A stretch of 64,000 nucleotides of DNA, taken from contig NC_052349.1 in the NCBI RefSeq assembly GCF_009727055.1, forward strand, positions 37,599,993 to 37,663,992, read 5' to 3'. Below are positions 48,901 to 60,830 of the stretch, in pieces. Numbering within the stretch: position 1 is the first letter of the stretch; every line of letters starts with the position of its first letter. The translations under genes and the position numbers were made by a program. The notes beneath the pieces are model-generated. The model was not told the DNA's origin, made no database searches, and was given only the letters and a program-made list of their open reading frames with translations. This DNA is from Benincasa hispida (lineage: Eukaryota > Streptophyta > Magnoliopsida > Cucurbitales > Cucurbitaceae).

Positions 48901-49770
48901 TGCCTTATCCTTATTGTCTAGAGAAAGTTAGAATTTAGTTATTATAGTTTGAAAAAACTAGAAAATACTATTGGAGCTGTTTGAGGTCTTGAGATGATAT
49001 AAGATGTGAGGAGTTTTGATGTTTGAGGAGTTCTGATCGAATATGATCGAGTATGTTCAAACACTGAGATAATATACGATATACGGAAGGAAAATGACGG
49101 TGAGATACGAAACACGTTTCGAAAATAGACCGACAAATAATTAAAATAAGTGATATAAGATAATGAGTCTCCAAACACTGAAATGATATAGGACGTGAAG
49201 ATATATATTCTCATGTTGGGTCTTCAAAAAGCCCCTTTATACTATTTATGAAGTTTCATTGAACTATAGATACTAAATTTTAACTTTCTCGAAATTTCAT
49301 TTTGGTGGAGCCCAGTGGTGGAAACAAACATTCTCACACATTTCAAAAAAGAAAATTAAGTAAGGGAAAAAAGAGGAGGGTTTTTGGTTGGTTTGATTTT
49401 ATAGGGCAAAGGGTATGAAAATGGCAACACTTTTGCCGTCTTGTTTGAAAAATATGTATAAAGAGAGCATTTGTTGTTTTGGTCCCCAAATTGTGTTTTT
49501 GTTCGAGAAGCCAACTCTAATGACAGCCTGTTGCCCCTTTCCTTTCGGCTTTGGCCTCTACTTCCCCACTCCTTTTTATTTTTTTAACTTGTACAAATAT
49601 TTTAGATTTTGGAGGGAAATTTTGTATATTTCTCTCTTCTTCCCCGAAACCTAAAATCGAAAAAACCGAACTCGTCCAACCAAACCAGTTTGATATCCCT
49701 AGCTAAACTATCTTTATCAACCACTTAGATTAGTTTGATTGAGTTGTTGGTTTGAAAGGAAGAAAAAAAA
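45911..49770. other. AT-rich intergenic sequence with microsatellites
   Basis: There is a TA run at 46102-46119, a GA run at about 46263-46287, a TA run at about 47478-47495, poly-T near 47679-47695, and a T10A7 palindrome near 48603-48619. At 48985-49200 degenerate repeats of AAACACTGA.AT.ATAT occur. ORFs at 46131, 48942 and 49415 show no family resemblance. Confidence 0.5.
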
Positions 49771-49773
49771 TTA

Positions 49774-50072
49774 AAGGTCCATTTGATAACCATTTGATTC
49801 TTTGTTTTTGTTTTTGAAAATTAAGTCTATTTCATTTACATTTCTTATAATGATTTGCATCTTTCTCAAATACAATGGTTGAATTCTTAGTCAAATTCCA
49901 AAAATAAAATCTTTTTTTTTAAAGCTACTTTTTTTAGTCCTTAAAATTTGATTTTATTTTTTAAATTATTGGTGAAAAGTACATAACAAAGAAAAAAAAT
50001 TTAGAAATGGGAGTAATATCCATAGGTTTAATTTTCAAAAAGAAAAAAGAAAAAAGTTACCAAACAGTGCCT
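49774..50072 (+). mobile_element. Tourist-like MITE, copy C
   Basis: It begins GGTCCATTTGATAACCATTT and ends TTACCAAACAGTGCC. It shares the internal blocks ATACAATGGTTGAATTC and TTATTGGTGAAAAGTACATA with copies B and D. Confidence 0.55.
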
Positions 50073-50886
50073 AAAATATTCTTTTAGTCTCTAAATTTTA
50101 CATTAGGATGTTGTGTAGTCCGTCCCTATATAGATTTAAGAATTTAACCGTTTAGTCGTCAACTTTTGAAATGTAGTTCTTTTATACTATTCTTGAGAAT
50201 AAATTTCAATTAGTGTCTTCGATAAAAAAAAAAAAAAAAAAAGTGTGACAAATAACTTAGAGACTAGATTGGTCTATAATCAGCCTTGTGTCAAAAAGAC
50301 ATTAATTACAATTTATTCTTTTTTTAAGGCAAAAAAATTACCATTTATTCTTAATGACCATATAATAACATTTTTAAAAAAAGGTTGGAGACTGTTGAAA
50401 AAAAATCAAAATATGTCTGATAACACTGTTGATAAATCAGAGTAGCTCTACTACTATTGAGAAAATGGAATTGATGGAAACAATAAAGGTAAGCAAACCA
50501 ATATCTCAATGTTTGTTAAACAAAGAGAAAAAAAAGGAAAATGAGAGTGAAATTCAAACTTCTTATTGAAATATAAAAATAATGATGATACACAAAAATG
50601 GGTTTGTAATAAGAAATTTTGATACAACAAATGTGATACTAAAATTGTGATACTCAAAATGTGGTACAACAAATTGTGATTTGTGATCTTCTCAATATAT
50701 GGTAACTCACCTTATAGTAGGACAAAAGAAATGAACCTAATTAATACTAACTACTTACATTTAAAAACAATAATTAAAAAGAGAACTCACAAAATTAAAG
50801 CTTAAAATAACAAACAACTTAAATCTTAGATCACATAGACATCAATTGAAAATTAAATTATAATAATAAATTAAAAAAAAACCTTA
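50073..50886. other. AT-rich intergenic sequence
   Basis: There is an A run near 50225-50241. Short degenerate repeats of GTGATACT.AAA occur at about 50620-50690. No gene is seen. Confidence 0.5.
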
Positions 50887-51148
50887 AAGCTCCATTTGGT
50901 AACTATTGGATTTTTTGTTTGTTTTTAGAAAATTAAGTCTATGGTTCATCTACATTTCTACGTAATATTGCCATCTTTCAATAAGCAATGGTTGAATTCT
51001 AAGCCAAATTCTAAGACAAAAACAACTTTTTGAAAGTTACTTTCTTTAGTTCCAATTTTGACTTTTTTAAACCATGATAGAAGTAGTGTCCATAGACCTA
51101 AATTTTAAAAAACAAAATAGTTATCACGCGGACCTTGATTATTAAAAT
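50887..51148 (+). mobile_element. Tourist-like MITE, copy D
   Basis: It begins AGCTCCATTTGGTAACTATT and ends TTATCACGCGGACC. It shares GCAATGGTTGAATTCTAAGC and GTAGTGTCCATAGACCTAA with the other copies, but lacks part of the middle. Confidence 0.5.
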
Positions 51149-51785
51149 TTTATAAAGAAAACTTACAAATCTCAACCGAGACTAAATTTAGAACTTTTAA
51201 GTTTTAGGGATCAAATAAAACAATCCTAACTAAAAACTCAAACTAAACAATATATTATATATATATATAATATAATATATATATATTAAAATGACATAAA
51301 TTGAAAAAAAAAAAAAAACTATAAAATCTTACACCCTAGGTTACTTTTTGGTTTGGTCCACGGTTCACAACCCTCAAAAAAATTGTGGAAAACCAAACCA
51401 AACTGAGATATTTAATATATACTAATAAATATATATAATATATTAATATTATCTATTAGCTCAAATGAGCCCAACTTAGTCCATTCTTATTCTTATCTTT
51501 TTAGGACCATCTACTCAACCCAACTTAAAAAATAAAAATCTAGAACTTTATTTTTTTAAACAACCCTAAACCAAACCAACAGTAGAATAGAAAATTAAAA
51601 AAAAAAAAAAAAAAAAAAAAGTGAACCATTGGTTATAACTGATTTAGGTTGGTTCGGTTCAAGAACCGAAAACGATGAAAATCGATTCCTTGAGGCTCTT
51701 CTTCTCTGCGAATCGAGGGGTTCAGTTCGGTCCTTGGTTCAGTCCAAAATCGAACCGAACTGAACCGTGCACACCTCTATTTAGA
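51149..51785. other. AT-rich sequence ending in a GGTTCGGTT-rich block
   Basis: From about 51620 to 51780 repeated TTCGGTTC/GAACCGAA motifs end in GAACCGTGCACACCTCT, a terminus familiar from non-autonomous hAT-like elements of plants. The opposite end may be near 51331-51365 but is not convincing. Confidence 0.35.
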
Positions 51786-52529
51786 ATGTAAGAGAATGTT
51801 ATGGAGTACCTTAACCACTAACGTAGCATATACACTTATTGACATTATATTATTTTTGTAATTTCCTTTAGATCTAGTTTAACTTGCTTGGAGGGGCCAT
51901 GTATAGGAAGGAGGAGAACAAGGTGGGGGCTAGCTAGGATGCATGGAAGGGGGAAGAAAAATGAAATCGCCTTTACATGTGTGGGGTCAGAGTTGGTCGT
52001 CGAAGTGAAGCAATAATAATCGTCAATGGTAGTTGTTATCGAAATTGTTGCCCGTAGGTAAAATCATTGGAAACATTGGAAGGGTAGGAGAGTTAGGTTA
52101 ATTTTACCAACTCAACAACTAAATTGGTAGGCTAAACATTATGCTGATATTTTTTTTTTAAATTGGTGAGCCGCAACACGCCGGAATACATATACTCCCT
52201 ATTAATATTTAACCAAGTAAATATTATATCTAAAACCTCCACGATAAAAAAATATTTAGATTAAATTATAAAAATATCCCTAAACTTTGTGTTTTGTTTA
52301 AAAATATTTGGACCTTTTTAGATGTTTTATGACAAACAGGAATGTAACGTAAAAAATTTGCAAGAATAGAAACTTTCGTGGATGGTAAGTAGGGTATTTA
52401 CTAACGGATGAATAGGGGTTTGGGATAAATGAACTTTACACTTGAAAGCACTCCTCTTGGAGAGGATTTCGCTATTAACATAACCCCATATATAGTACAT
52501 TATTAATTTTTTATACTTTGGTAGTACTA
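51786..52529. other. Intergenic sequence
   Basis: Moderately AT-rich sequence. A G-rich patch lies at about 51890-51960. Nothing was recognised as a gene. Confidence 0.5.
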
Positions 52530-52532
52530 TAA

Positions 52533-53178
52533 GGGCCTGTTTATTTGTTTAACAAATATTATCATCAAATTTTGGACAGACATTTAATATCTACATTTGT
52601 TTCTTTTTTAATACCCTTCATACTTGTAAACTTGGGAGATGAATAAAGTCTGATTAATTAATAAACTAATATCAATTAATTATTACTATTACATTTAATT
52701 AATTATTAAATATAAATATATTTTTCAACCTTAATAAATTTCAACTAATACATTTATCATTGAGATTTTATGTTATCTTAACTATTTAATATAAAATTTT
52801 ATTATTAATTATTGATATTCTAATTAATTAGTATTTATTTAATTATTTTTATTAAATAAATAAAATAATTTAAATAATGTTTAATTAAAAAATATTCATT
52901 CATTGGTATTTTAAGAAATTAAATAATTAATCAATTTAACAATATACTAAATAATTAAATTTAATTATGTCTATGTTAATTGTTATCTTACCGTTGATTA
53001 AGTAATTATTTATTTTTAGTTTCTATATATAAAATTGATAAATCAAACACATTGATTTAACTTCAAAACATTAATTATTCTGTAAATCAAAATACAGACA
53101 CTAATTGTCCTAGATATTTAAATTTCAAAAATTTAATATCCATATCCATGAAACAATATCCACCATCCAAATGGCCTC
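52533..53178. mobile_element. Tourist-like AT-rich element with TAA flanks
   Basis: The left end GGGCCTGTTTATTTGTTT loosely mirrors the right end ACCATCCAAATGGCCTC. TAA abuts both ends (52530-52532, 53179-53181). The interior is extremely AT-rich and non-coding. Confidence 0.45.
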
Positions 53179-53181
53179 TAA

Positions 53182-54161
53182 ATGTTCTCAAATTGTAGTT
53201 ACAATACATCTTGGATAATTTGATTTCTATGTTGGGGAGTTCTCTATCCCGGAGAGGATCTCTATTAATATTTGATTGATATTTTAAACGTCTATATCCT
53301 GTACAAGGCAAAAACCAATTATATATTTCTCTTGTATAACAAAGCCTTTGATAAGCATTTTTTTTTTTTTAGTTTTCAGGCCATATATTCAATCTTTTGA
53401 TTTCTTAAGTGATGATACATATTTTATGTCAATTAAACTATATTCTTATGGTGGATTATACCTGAAACAAGTTATGATTAATAGTCAAGGATAGGATACA
53501 TGCTACGACAACCAAAGTGTGTTTCACATCAACAAAATAATAAGAATAATAATAATAATATATTATATTGTACTAGAAATAAAAGCAAAAAAAATGAATG
53601 AAATAAACTAGGGGCACCTGATTGAAAAATAAATCCAATAAATAAAGGCAGAAAATATAGATAAAGAATCTCCTATTATTGCATCATCTTCTCAATTTGG
53701 TTTACAGAAGCATGCAGCATAAAGTAACATGCTTCTCCACACTGAAATTTTAAGAAATTGGGGGATTGTTTGCAAACTATTTTATAGAATGTTTTCAGAA
53801 CCCCCCCCCAAACAAAAAAAAAAAAAGAAAAAAAAAAGGGTATAATTATGTGTGGATAATCACTATTTTAGTTTTTTTTTTTTTTTCCACTTTCATTTCA
53901 GTGCTGTTCTTCAAGGGAAAAAAAGTATGAGTGTTTTCAGCATCACCAAAAATGGATTTTGCATTCAAGTTTAAAACTTAAATGCAAAATTGAACCCATG
54001 GTCTTGTAGATGACCACCATCAAAATTGAACCCATGGTCCTTCATTTCTTTCTTATTTTAAGAAGTTACAAGCTCCTCTTTGCATTGATAATCCTTTATC
54101 TACAACGTGAATTCTCTTGCAAACTTTCAGATGACAAGTTAGCATTTTCAACATGTCTTCA
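53182..54161. other. Downstream flank of the PPR gene
   Basis: No gene is seen. A C9 run near 53802-53810 and flanking A runs are weak points for assembly. The phrase AAATTGAACCCATGGTC occurs twice, 36 bases apart, near 53985-54040. Confidence 0.5.
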
Positions 54162-55616
54162 TCACCTCTTTCGACGATCCTTTATGCATTTATCGTATTC
54201 GCCAACTAAAGAAGTATAACATGCATAATCTACTACGAGTCCTTTCTCATTTCTGAGTTTAAGCAAATCTTCTGGTCTTCCATTTTTACAGTGCCCTTCC
54301 AAAAGAATGTTGTATGTAATGTCATCTGGAGTTACTCCTAAATTAAGCATTGCTTCCAATAGCATATTTGCATTCTTCATCTGTCCTTGCTTGCAAAGTC
54401 CATTCATAAGCACATTATAAGTTATGACACCAGGGTTATGGCCATTGGTCTGCATCTCTTTCAGCAGCTTGAACCCCGTCTTAACATCGCCTTTCTTGCA
54501 ATACCCGTCAATCACCATAGTATACGTGGCATCGTCGGGTTTCATTCCGGCTTCCGTCATCTCCCTCAAGGTCCTCTCTGCATCCTTGACCTTTCCATCT
54601 CTACACAAACCTGAAATAAGGGCTGTGAATGCTACATTATCAAGCACAACCCCTTCTTCATTCATCCCTTTCCTAATCTCCATGGCTGATTCTAAATCTC
54701 CCTCTTTGCAGTAACCATCTATGAGTGTAGTGTAAGTGATTTTATCAGGTTTCAACCCCACCATTTTCATTTCATCAATTAGTTTCCTAGCTTCATTTAC
54801 TTCCCCAACCTTGCAAAGGCCATTTAAGAGTGTATTGTACATAACCAAATCTGGTTTCACTCCCATGGTTAACATTTGCTGATAAGTGTTCATGGCTGAG
54901 TCAACTCGCCCGCTCCTGCATTGCCCGTCAATCAATGCGGTGAATGTAACGTCGTTTGGTCTCAATCCTCTTTGTTGCATTTCATCAAACAGTCGTTCTG
55001 CATCATCTAACCTACCTTCCTTGCATAACCCATGAATCAGAACACTATAAGTGAAGACATCAGGATATATCCTATTCTCTTCCATGATCTTCTTCAACCT
55101 AAACCCCTCATCTAAATTTCTAGATTTACAGAACCCGTTAATCAAGGTATTGAAACTAACAGTTGTAGGCCGCAAGCCCCGCTTCCCAATTTCATCAAAA
55201 ATCAACCTGGCATCTCTAATACTTCCCTCTTTACAGAACTTATTGATCAAAATATTGAAGTACTTGACTTTAGGCGGGAACCCAGAATCCAAAATTTCCG
55301 AATAAAACGTCCAGATCATAACAGGGGAGTTCGAATTCGTCATTTTATCAAGCAAGTACCCACAACCATGAAACGGGATTTGAAAATTGCTCTTCCTAAC
55401 CAACCTAAAACACTGAATCGCATCGGAGACGAACCCGGAATCCGAATACGCAATCATCAAAGCATCAAATACAAAATTCGAACAACGCGTACCTGAAATT
55501 TCAAGAACCGCTGCAAAGACCGAAGCCGCCGAGTCCTTGCCTTTGCGGGAAACGAGAAATCGAACAACCGATTGAGAATCTTCGAACATTTGATGGGCGG
55601 AGAGGAAATTAGCCAT
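54162..55616 (-). CDS. P-class pentatricopeptide repeat protein, At1g09680-like
   Basis: From Met at 55616 the open frame encodes 484 residues. Residues 117 to about 466 are an unbroken row of about ten 35-residue PPR motifs, each in the style of VFTYSVLIHGLCKEGRLDDA, with typical code positions N or D at the repeat ends. No E, DYW or SMR domain follows; the end is DKCIKDRRKR. Proteins of this class bind organelle RNA by one repeat per base, so a role in mitochondrial or plastid RNA metabolism is inferred. The start is uncertain: the same frame stays open upstream to a TAG at 55824-55826 and there encodes family-like sequence (SLRRLLPSFKPHHLIDLINH), so Met at 55616 is probably internal and the true protein is longer. 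See the 5' segment. Confidence 0.85.
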   Translation of the reverse strand: MANFLSAHQMFEDSQSVVRFLVSRKGKDSAASVFAAVLEISGTRCSNFVFDALMIAYSDSGFVSDAIQCFRLVRKSNFQIPFHGCGYLLDKMTNSNSPVMIWTFYSEILDSGFPPKVKYFNILINKFCKEGSIRDARLIFDEIGKRGLRPTTVSFNTLINGFCKSRNLDEGFRLKKIMEENRIYPDVFTYSVLIHGLCKEGRLDDAERLFDEMQQRGLRPNDVTFTALIDGQCRSGRVDSAMNTYQQMLTMGVKPDLVMYNTLLNGLCKVGEVNEARKLIDEMKMVGLKPDKITYTTLIDGYCKEGDLESAMEIRKGMNEEGVVLDNVAFTALISGLCRDGKVKDAERTLREMTEAGMKPDDATYTMVIDGYCKKGDVKTGFKLLKEMQTNGHNPGVITYNVLMNGLCKQGQMKNANMLLEAMLNLGVTPDDITYNILLEGHCKNGRPEDLLKLRNEKGLVVDYACYTSLVGEYDKCIKDRRKR

Positions 55617-55712
55617 AGCGCAGTAGGCTTGGGGGGTATGGCGAAAGGTGGGGACAGAAGAGAGCCAATTGAAGAAGGAGAAGAGAGAGAGAGGGGAGAG
55701 AGAGAAAGGGTT

Positions 55713-56007
55713 ATGGTTGATGAGGTCGATTAAATGGTGGGGTTTGAAGGAAGGGAGGAGACGGCGGAGAGAAGAGGCGAGAGGCTTTGTTTGGGCGTTG
55801 AGTGATGGATGTGGAGACGGCGGCTAGTACAGGGTCAGCCGCCGCCGCCGCCGGCGGCGGTGGTGGGGAGTGCCAAGTGGAGTAGCGGAAGGAAGGTTTG
55901 GAGAGGGGAATGGAGAATCTGGAGAGACTGAATAAGGAATTATTGGCCATGGCTGTGATTCGATGAAGCCAGCGAGAGCCATTTGAGCCAGAGGAACATA
56001 ATTTCAA
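55713..56007 (-). pseudogene. N-terminal part of the PPR gene in a different reading frame
   Basis: Met at 56007 opens a 98-codon frame with an organelle-targeting style N-terminus: MKLCSSGSNGSRWLHRITAM, then a basic, serine-rich stretch and a proline/alanine run (HSPPPPPAAAAADP). After DPVLAAVSTSIT the expected continuation (AQTKPLASSLRRLLPSF) is found in the frame of the main ORF and not here, so the frames must switch between about 55713 and 55826. A single extra base near 55797-55801, in CTCAACGCC, would explain it. It could be a real lesion, an assembly error, or (less likely) a spliced junction. The GC-rich GCCGCC run at 55838-55860 lies nearby. Confidence 0.7.
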
Positions 56008-56029
56008 CAGCCAGTAGTGACTGAAGAAG

Positions 56030-56100
56030 GGAAAATCTTGGGGGAAATTTGTATTGTTGGGTCAAATTTTGGGGAAATTTGTATTGTTGGGTCAATTTTT
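56030..56100. repeat. About 30-bp tandem duplication upstream of the PPR gene
   Basis: GGGGAAATTTGTATTGTTGG is repeated twice in tandem, in the presumed promoter or leader of the PPR gene. Confidence 0.8.
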
Positions 56101-56152
56101 TTGAGGTTCACTACAAAATTGGCCCATCTTTCAAAAACACTCTTGAGGCTCA

Positions 56153-56428
56153 TGTGAAATATCCGTTTAGTCTCAAAACGCTCGATGTCACGCATGCATT
56201 GTAGATTCTTGCCTGTTCATCTCGTTTTGGACTCATTCCTCTCGTTAGAACATCCATAGCATGCACTCGACCTAGATTCTCATGCATTCCTCTCGTTTTA
56301 GATTTCTTCTTCTCGTGTCTTCCTCTCGAGTTGCGTAATGTCCACTTAGTCCCCAAAATGCTCGATGTTGCGCACGCATCGCATATTCTTGCTCGTTCAT
56401 CTCGTTTTAGATACATTCCTCTCGTTCT
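56153..56428. repeat. Two direct repeats of about 95 bp (element edge)
   Basis: The blocks at 56153-56247 and 56336-56428 share CTCGATGT.CGCACGCAT, TTCATCTCGTTTTGGA and CATTCCTCTCGTT. They lie between the PPR gene and the DUF1985 gene remains and probably form the subterminal region of that transposon. Confidence 0.65.
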
Positions 56429-57059
56429 TCATCAGACTGAAATTGAACGTTTTAAATTTTAAATTTCAGTCTGATTCCCTCATTCCTCTGGCTTCATCTT
56501 CTTTCCTCTTCTTAGGTACAACATTTTTCTCTCTCTCAGTACCGTCGAAATCGAACGTCGCAACTTGCATGTGATTCGAATTTTGTATCATCGAACACCA
56601 AAAAATTGTCGATTGTCTTCTTCCACTAGTGGTTTCTATATCTCCAAAAGTTAAGGTAACATTGGTACAAATTGTGGTTTACATTTTCCATTTCTTGCAC
56701 ATGATTCGATTTTTTGTACCGTCGAACGACAAGAAATTTTGGTCAAATTTATAAATGTAGAAATTTGATTTCTATACAAATTTCTGTAACGAGAGAAAGA
56801 ATGAGAAAAAGAACAAGAGAAAGAAGGAGAGGAAGAATGAGAAAAAGAACGAGAGGGATGCACTAGAAAAAAAACGAGAGGAAGAAGGAGGGGAAGAAAG
56901 AGAGGATAAACGAGAGGAAGGAGTGAGATCTTGAAACGAGATTTCTATAAAAATGCTCGGTAATGTGACTTTTGTTCCTCTTTTTTCTCTAATTCTGTTT
57001 TTTTCTTTTACCTGCAGTTGTAACGACTAATTGCTATAAAGGATTGTTTTCCTGGATAG

Positions 57060-59860
57060 GCTACAAGCCTTTCATCTCACATTGGGATCGCAAATAAGAT
57101 AATCAAAAGGAAACTTAGAAGTAGCTTCAAAGGTTTAGGACTATGTTTGGAAAATTCGTGGATATGGACATAGTTTTCAACAACCCGTTGGCCCACCATA
57201 TTTTATTAAGGGAGGTGGGAAGTAATAGGCCTGATTCCATGACCTTTGACTTGGATAGGATGATTGTTGAATTTTCGAAGGAGGATTTCCTATGGGGGAT
57301 TGTGGGAGTCACCTACTAAACTAGTTCGTAGTGTTGAAGTGATGGAATCACTACGATTGAAGTATTTCAAGAATTTAATGGCAATGAAAGTGCATCCCAC
57401 CAAGTTTGAAGAATGTTACAAGGCGTTAGAGTTCGAAAATGACTTGGACACAGTGAAAGTTAGTCTTGTGTATTATTATGAGTTGGGGTTGATAGGAAAA
57501 GACAAGACAAAAAGTAGCATTGATAAGTCGTTGCTGGATAACGTGGAGGACCTCGAATACTTCAAAAGCTTAAATTTGGGACATATTTTATAGGAGAGAA
57601 CCTTCGATGGTCTGAAGAGAGCGTTAAAGGACAATGTCACCTCGTACAAGGAGAAGGTGAAAACAAATAAAAGTTACGTATTGAAGTACAATCTACCCAG
57701 ATTTCCTTACGCGTTCAAAGTATCAATTCTTACATTTTCTTTATCATAAAATGTCTAATGAATTATCATTATTTTCTTATAAACTAAAATGGTTTTATAG
57801 GTCTGGGCATATGAGATTATATCCACTATTGTTGGGAGAGTTGCAGTTTAACTTAAAGATAATGTCGTGCCTCGATTTCTAAGGTGGTCATGCTCTCATT
57901 CATTGTCCAACAAGCTATTGCAGAAAGACATCTTCAACTCCCCTGTAGTGAATAACAAGCACCACTTCACATTGTTTTAGTATTTAACGTTATTTAACAT
58001 TATTTACAATATGTTTGTCATGTAGTTGGTGATCATCCCGTTCACGATGTCTAATGTGGAGAGGAAATTTAGGGACACTCGAGTTGATGAACACCCAATG
58101 TATTTGGAGCTTCAGGAGGAGGATCTGATGTTGTCAGTGTTAAGAAGCTCATAAGAAGAACCAACCGACATTGACCAAGAGGAGGTATCAGGCAGACATG
58201 AACGTCATGAGGGGGACCATATGCCTTTCCGATTCAAGCATAAGTCTTGCCACGAAGAGGAATTCGAGATATGTGAGTCAGATCACCATGTACCAGAGCC
58301 CAATGTCAACTCAAATAGGACGAGCATTTAGAGTAGGGACTACTTGCAAATCTTAGACCAGAAGGTCTCGAGAGTGGAAACTACATTAGGGAGGTGAAGT
58401 CTAATTTGGTAGAGGTGAAGGTACAACTGCGGGAAATCACTGAGATATTGCAAACATTATGTCGGGTATGTATACTCAACGATTTATGGATGAGTCAGTG
58501 TGTTTCGTGCGTTACGTACTAATGATATAGTGTAATTGTATAAAACATGGGGAGAACGAGCCACGTGACCATGATGGTGAGGACAAGCCACGTGACTATG
58601 ATGGCGAGGACGATCCACGTGACCATGATGGTATGGACGAACAACATGTCGAGAGGAATCCTATCGACCCTATCACTAATAACACCCTCTCGAGCACCAC
58701 TCCTATCGACCCTATCTTCGATCCCACCCTCTCGAGCACCACTCCTATCGACCCTATCTCTGATTCCACCCTCACCACTACCATCGTGCCTATAACCATC
58801 ATGACTCTTACCCTGACCACTACCACCACTCCCATTGATCGTATCACTGATGCCACCCTCCCCACCACCATTGCCATTGTGCTTGTAACCACCATGACGC
58901 TCACCCTCACTAAGTCGATTACCACTAATGCCACACTCACCACCACCACTGCCATTGAGCCACCAATGTCAAATCCATCCTCTACCGATGATGATATCCA
59001 ACTATAGATAGGAAGAGGAAAGAGGTTAAGCCTTATACCTCTCCAGTTGAAGTGAAACAACCAAAGTTGAAGAGGAAGTACTACGATCCAGGTGCTTATC
59101 CTCTTGGTATAATTGATGAGGTTAGCTACGATCCAGTCCATCCAGTCCCAGAGGAAATGCTCAACACCTTCCTATAATGGTTAACGAACGCGATATGCAT
59201 CCATAAGTTCATGACGTTTCCATCAGGAATATTGGTGTATATATTCTTTTTCAATTAATTCATTTTGTATACTTAGTTCATTAACAATTATTCATTCATT
59301 GCCAACAGCGCCATTTAAACTTTTCACACTCGAAAGCTTGTTCAGAGCCATATATAAGAGGACCGAGGAAGAAGCCGCGACTGTATGGTCGAAAGAAGAT
59401 AATGTAACTAACCTTGTGCTTGGTTTGGAGCTGAATCACCAACCAGGATGGTCTGACGTAGACTACGTGTATAGTGCAATCAACGTATGCGAATATTGGA
59501 TCCTAGTCGTGATTGACGTAACAAAGGACGAATATTGTTATATGACTCCATGCCATCATACATCTCAATGAATAATATTGCACTATTGTTGATGCCTTTG
59601 ACACATACATTGTCATCATTGATTTACTTCTGCAAGCTCTATCAAAAGAAATCAAACTTACATCATGACCCATGACAAGTTTATCGTGCAGAAATAGGAG
59701 ATATACAAGGTCGCAATACATTAGATTGTGGTATTTTCTGTCTAAATTTTTTTGAGTATATGGTAACTAGATCTCCAAAAAAAAAGGGTGTTGGTTCAAG
59801 AGAAGATGTTGGACTTTAGATTACAATATGCTTGTGAGCTATGGTCTAATACATTCATTT
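57060..59860 (+). pseudogene. Decayed DUF1985 / Ulp1-protease transposon gene
   Basis: Pieces in several frames make a familiar plant transposon gene. DUF1985-like sequence runs from about 57130 (MFGKFVDMDIVFNNPLAHHI, then LDRMIVEFSKEDF) through 57264-57593 (YKALEFENDLDTVKVSLVYY, SLLDNVEDLEYF) to about 57860 (YKEKVKTNK, LPRFPYAFKV). A repetitive acidic then Thr/Pro-rich linker follows (58549-59007). From 59299 comes a Ulp1-type cysteine-protease start (GLELNHQPGWSDVDYVY, then NVCEYWILVVIDV, the block before the catalytic His in such enzymes). The frames are interrupted by stops and shifts, and the end of the protease with its Cys is not readable. Such genes are carried by Mutator-like elements in plants. 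Confidence 0.75.
58549..58950 (+). repeat. In-frame coding repeats in the linker of the transposon gene
   Basis: Three copies of a 30-base unit encode ENEPRDHDG, EDKPRDYDG and EDDPRDHDG (58552-58638). They are followed by about 48-base units encoding TLSSTTPIDPI.DP. Repeat units keep the frame, which shows expansion while the gene was still coding. Confidence 0.8.
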
Positions 59861-59933
59861 ACTAAATTGTATTTTTATATTACAATACAACTTGTGAGCT
59901 TACTTGTTCAAGCTTATTAGTATTGAAGGGATT

Positions 59934-60830
59934 GAATCTCGAATGAAAGTGTGTGAATGCCTTCCATTTCGATTTTTCGATTTATATGATACAAAATCAG
60001 AACAGAATAAAACCAAAACAAAGGATAAATCATATTTATACATTCAACATGCCTTTTAATAAGAAGAAAATGGAAATTTTCTTACCTTTGTAGATCCCTT
60101 TGTCTTCACAAAAATCCCAAGTTTTTTCTCTGCAACGTATCTCCAACGAACAATGAATATCATCATAAGAGAGACCTCGATATTCTCTTAGAATCCAAGG
60201 GTAGAAGAGTGGTCTCTAACCCTTGGAAGAGGAATGGTGGGGAGGAGAAAGTGTTGAGAGAATTTTGGGAGAATTTGGAGGCTAGGTTTTCAAAATGAAA
60301 TCCTTAATTTTAATTTTAGGCAAAAGAAACAATTTATATGGACAAGGGTTTACCATTTCTCCAAGTATTTCCATATTTACCCTTAGGGCTCAATTAATCA
60401 AATAACATTTATTTGATTAATTAGCAAACCTAATAAATAATTATATATATTAAATTTAATTTAATGTATATAGTTAATTAATGAAATAAATATCATATAT
60501 TTATTTGCCTCTACCTCTCAAACTTAATTAATTCCTTATGAATCTGATTCATAAAAAAATCATTATTTAAATCCTATTCAAATATTTCTCTCTTAGCCAA
60601 TTAATCTCATATCATTGGAGCTTATGATCTATAGGTCCACCAAGTCCCCTTGTTAGCTCACTAGAGGATATTTAATAGGGATGATTTGAATTGTTCAAAC
60701 TAATTTGAAGAAACCATGTATTAATATGATTAATATATAATTGATTATGGATATGATCTACAATTCAAATTAAATTGGAAAATAATATTTGAATAAGATT
60801 CAATTAATTAATTCAAGTAAATTAGATTCA
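59934..60830 (-). mobile_element. LTR tail on the minus strand, 5'-truncated
   Basis: It starts TGAAGGGATTGAATCTCG, the complement of an LTR end in ...AATCCCTTCA. The block TTTCGATTTTTCGATTTATA is shared with 62389-62503. The inner boundary is approximate. It faces a plus-strand tail of a similar LTR that follows. Confidence 0.5.

Noticed and set aside
54387..55305. Plus-strand ORFs over the PPR gene
   Set aside because: They are shadows of the minus-strand PPR coding sequence, whose repeats keep other frames open.
58596..59141. Minus-strand ORF of 181 residues rich in valine
   Set aside because: It is the complement of the Thr/Pro-rich coding repeat of the plus-strand transposon gene.
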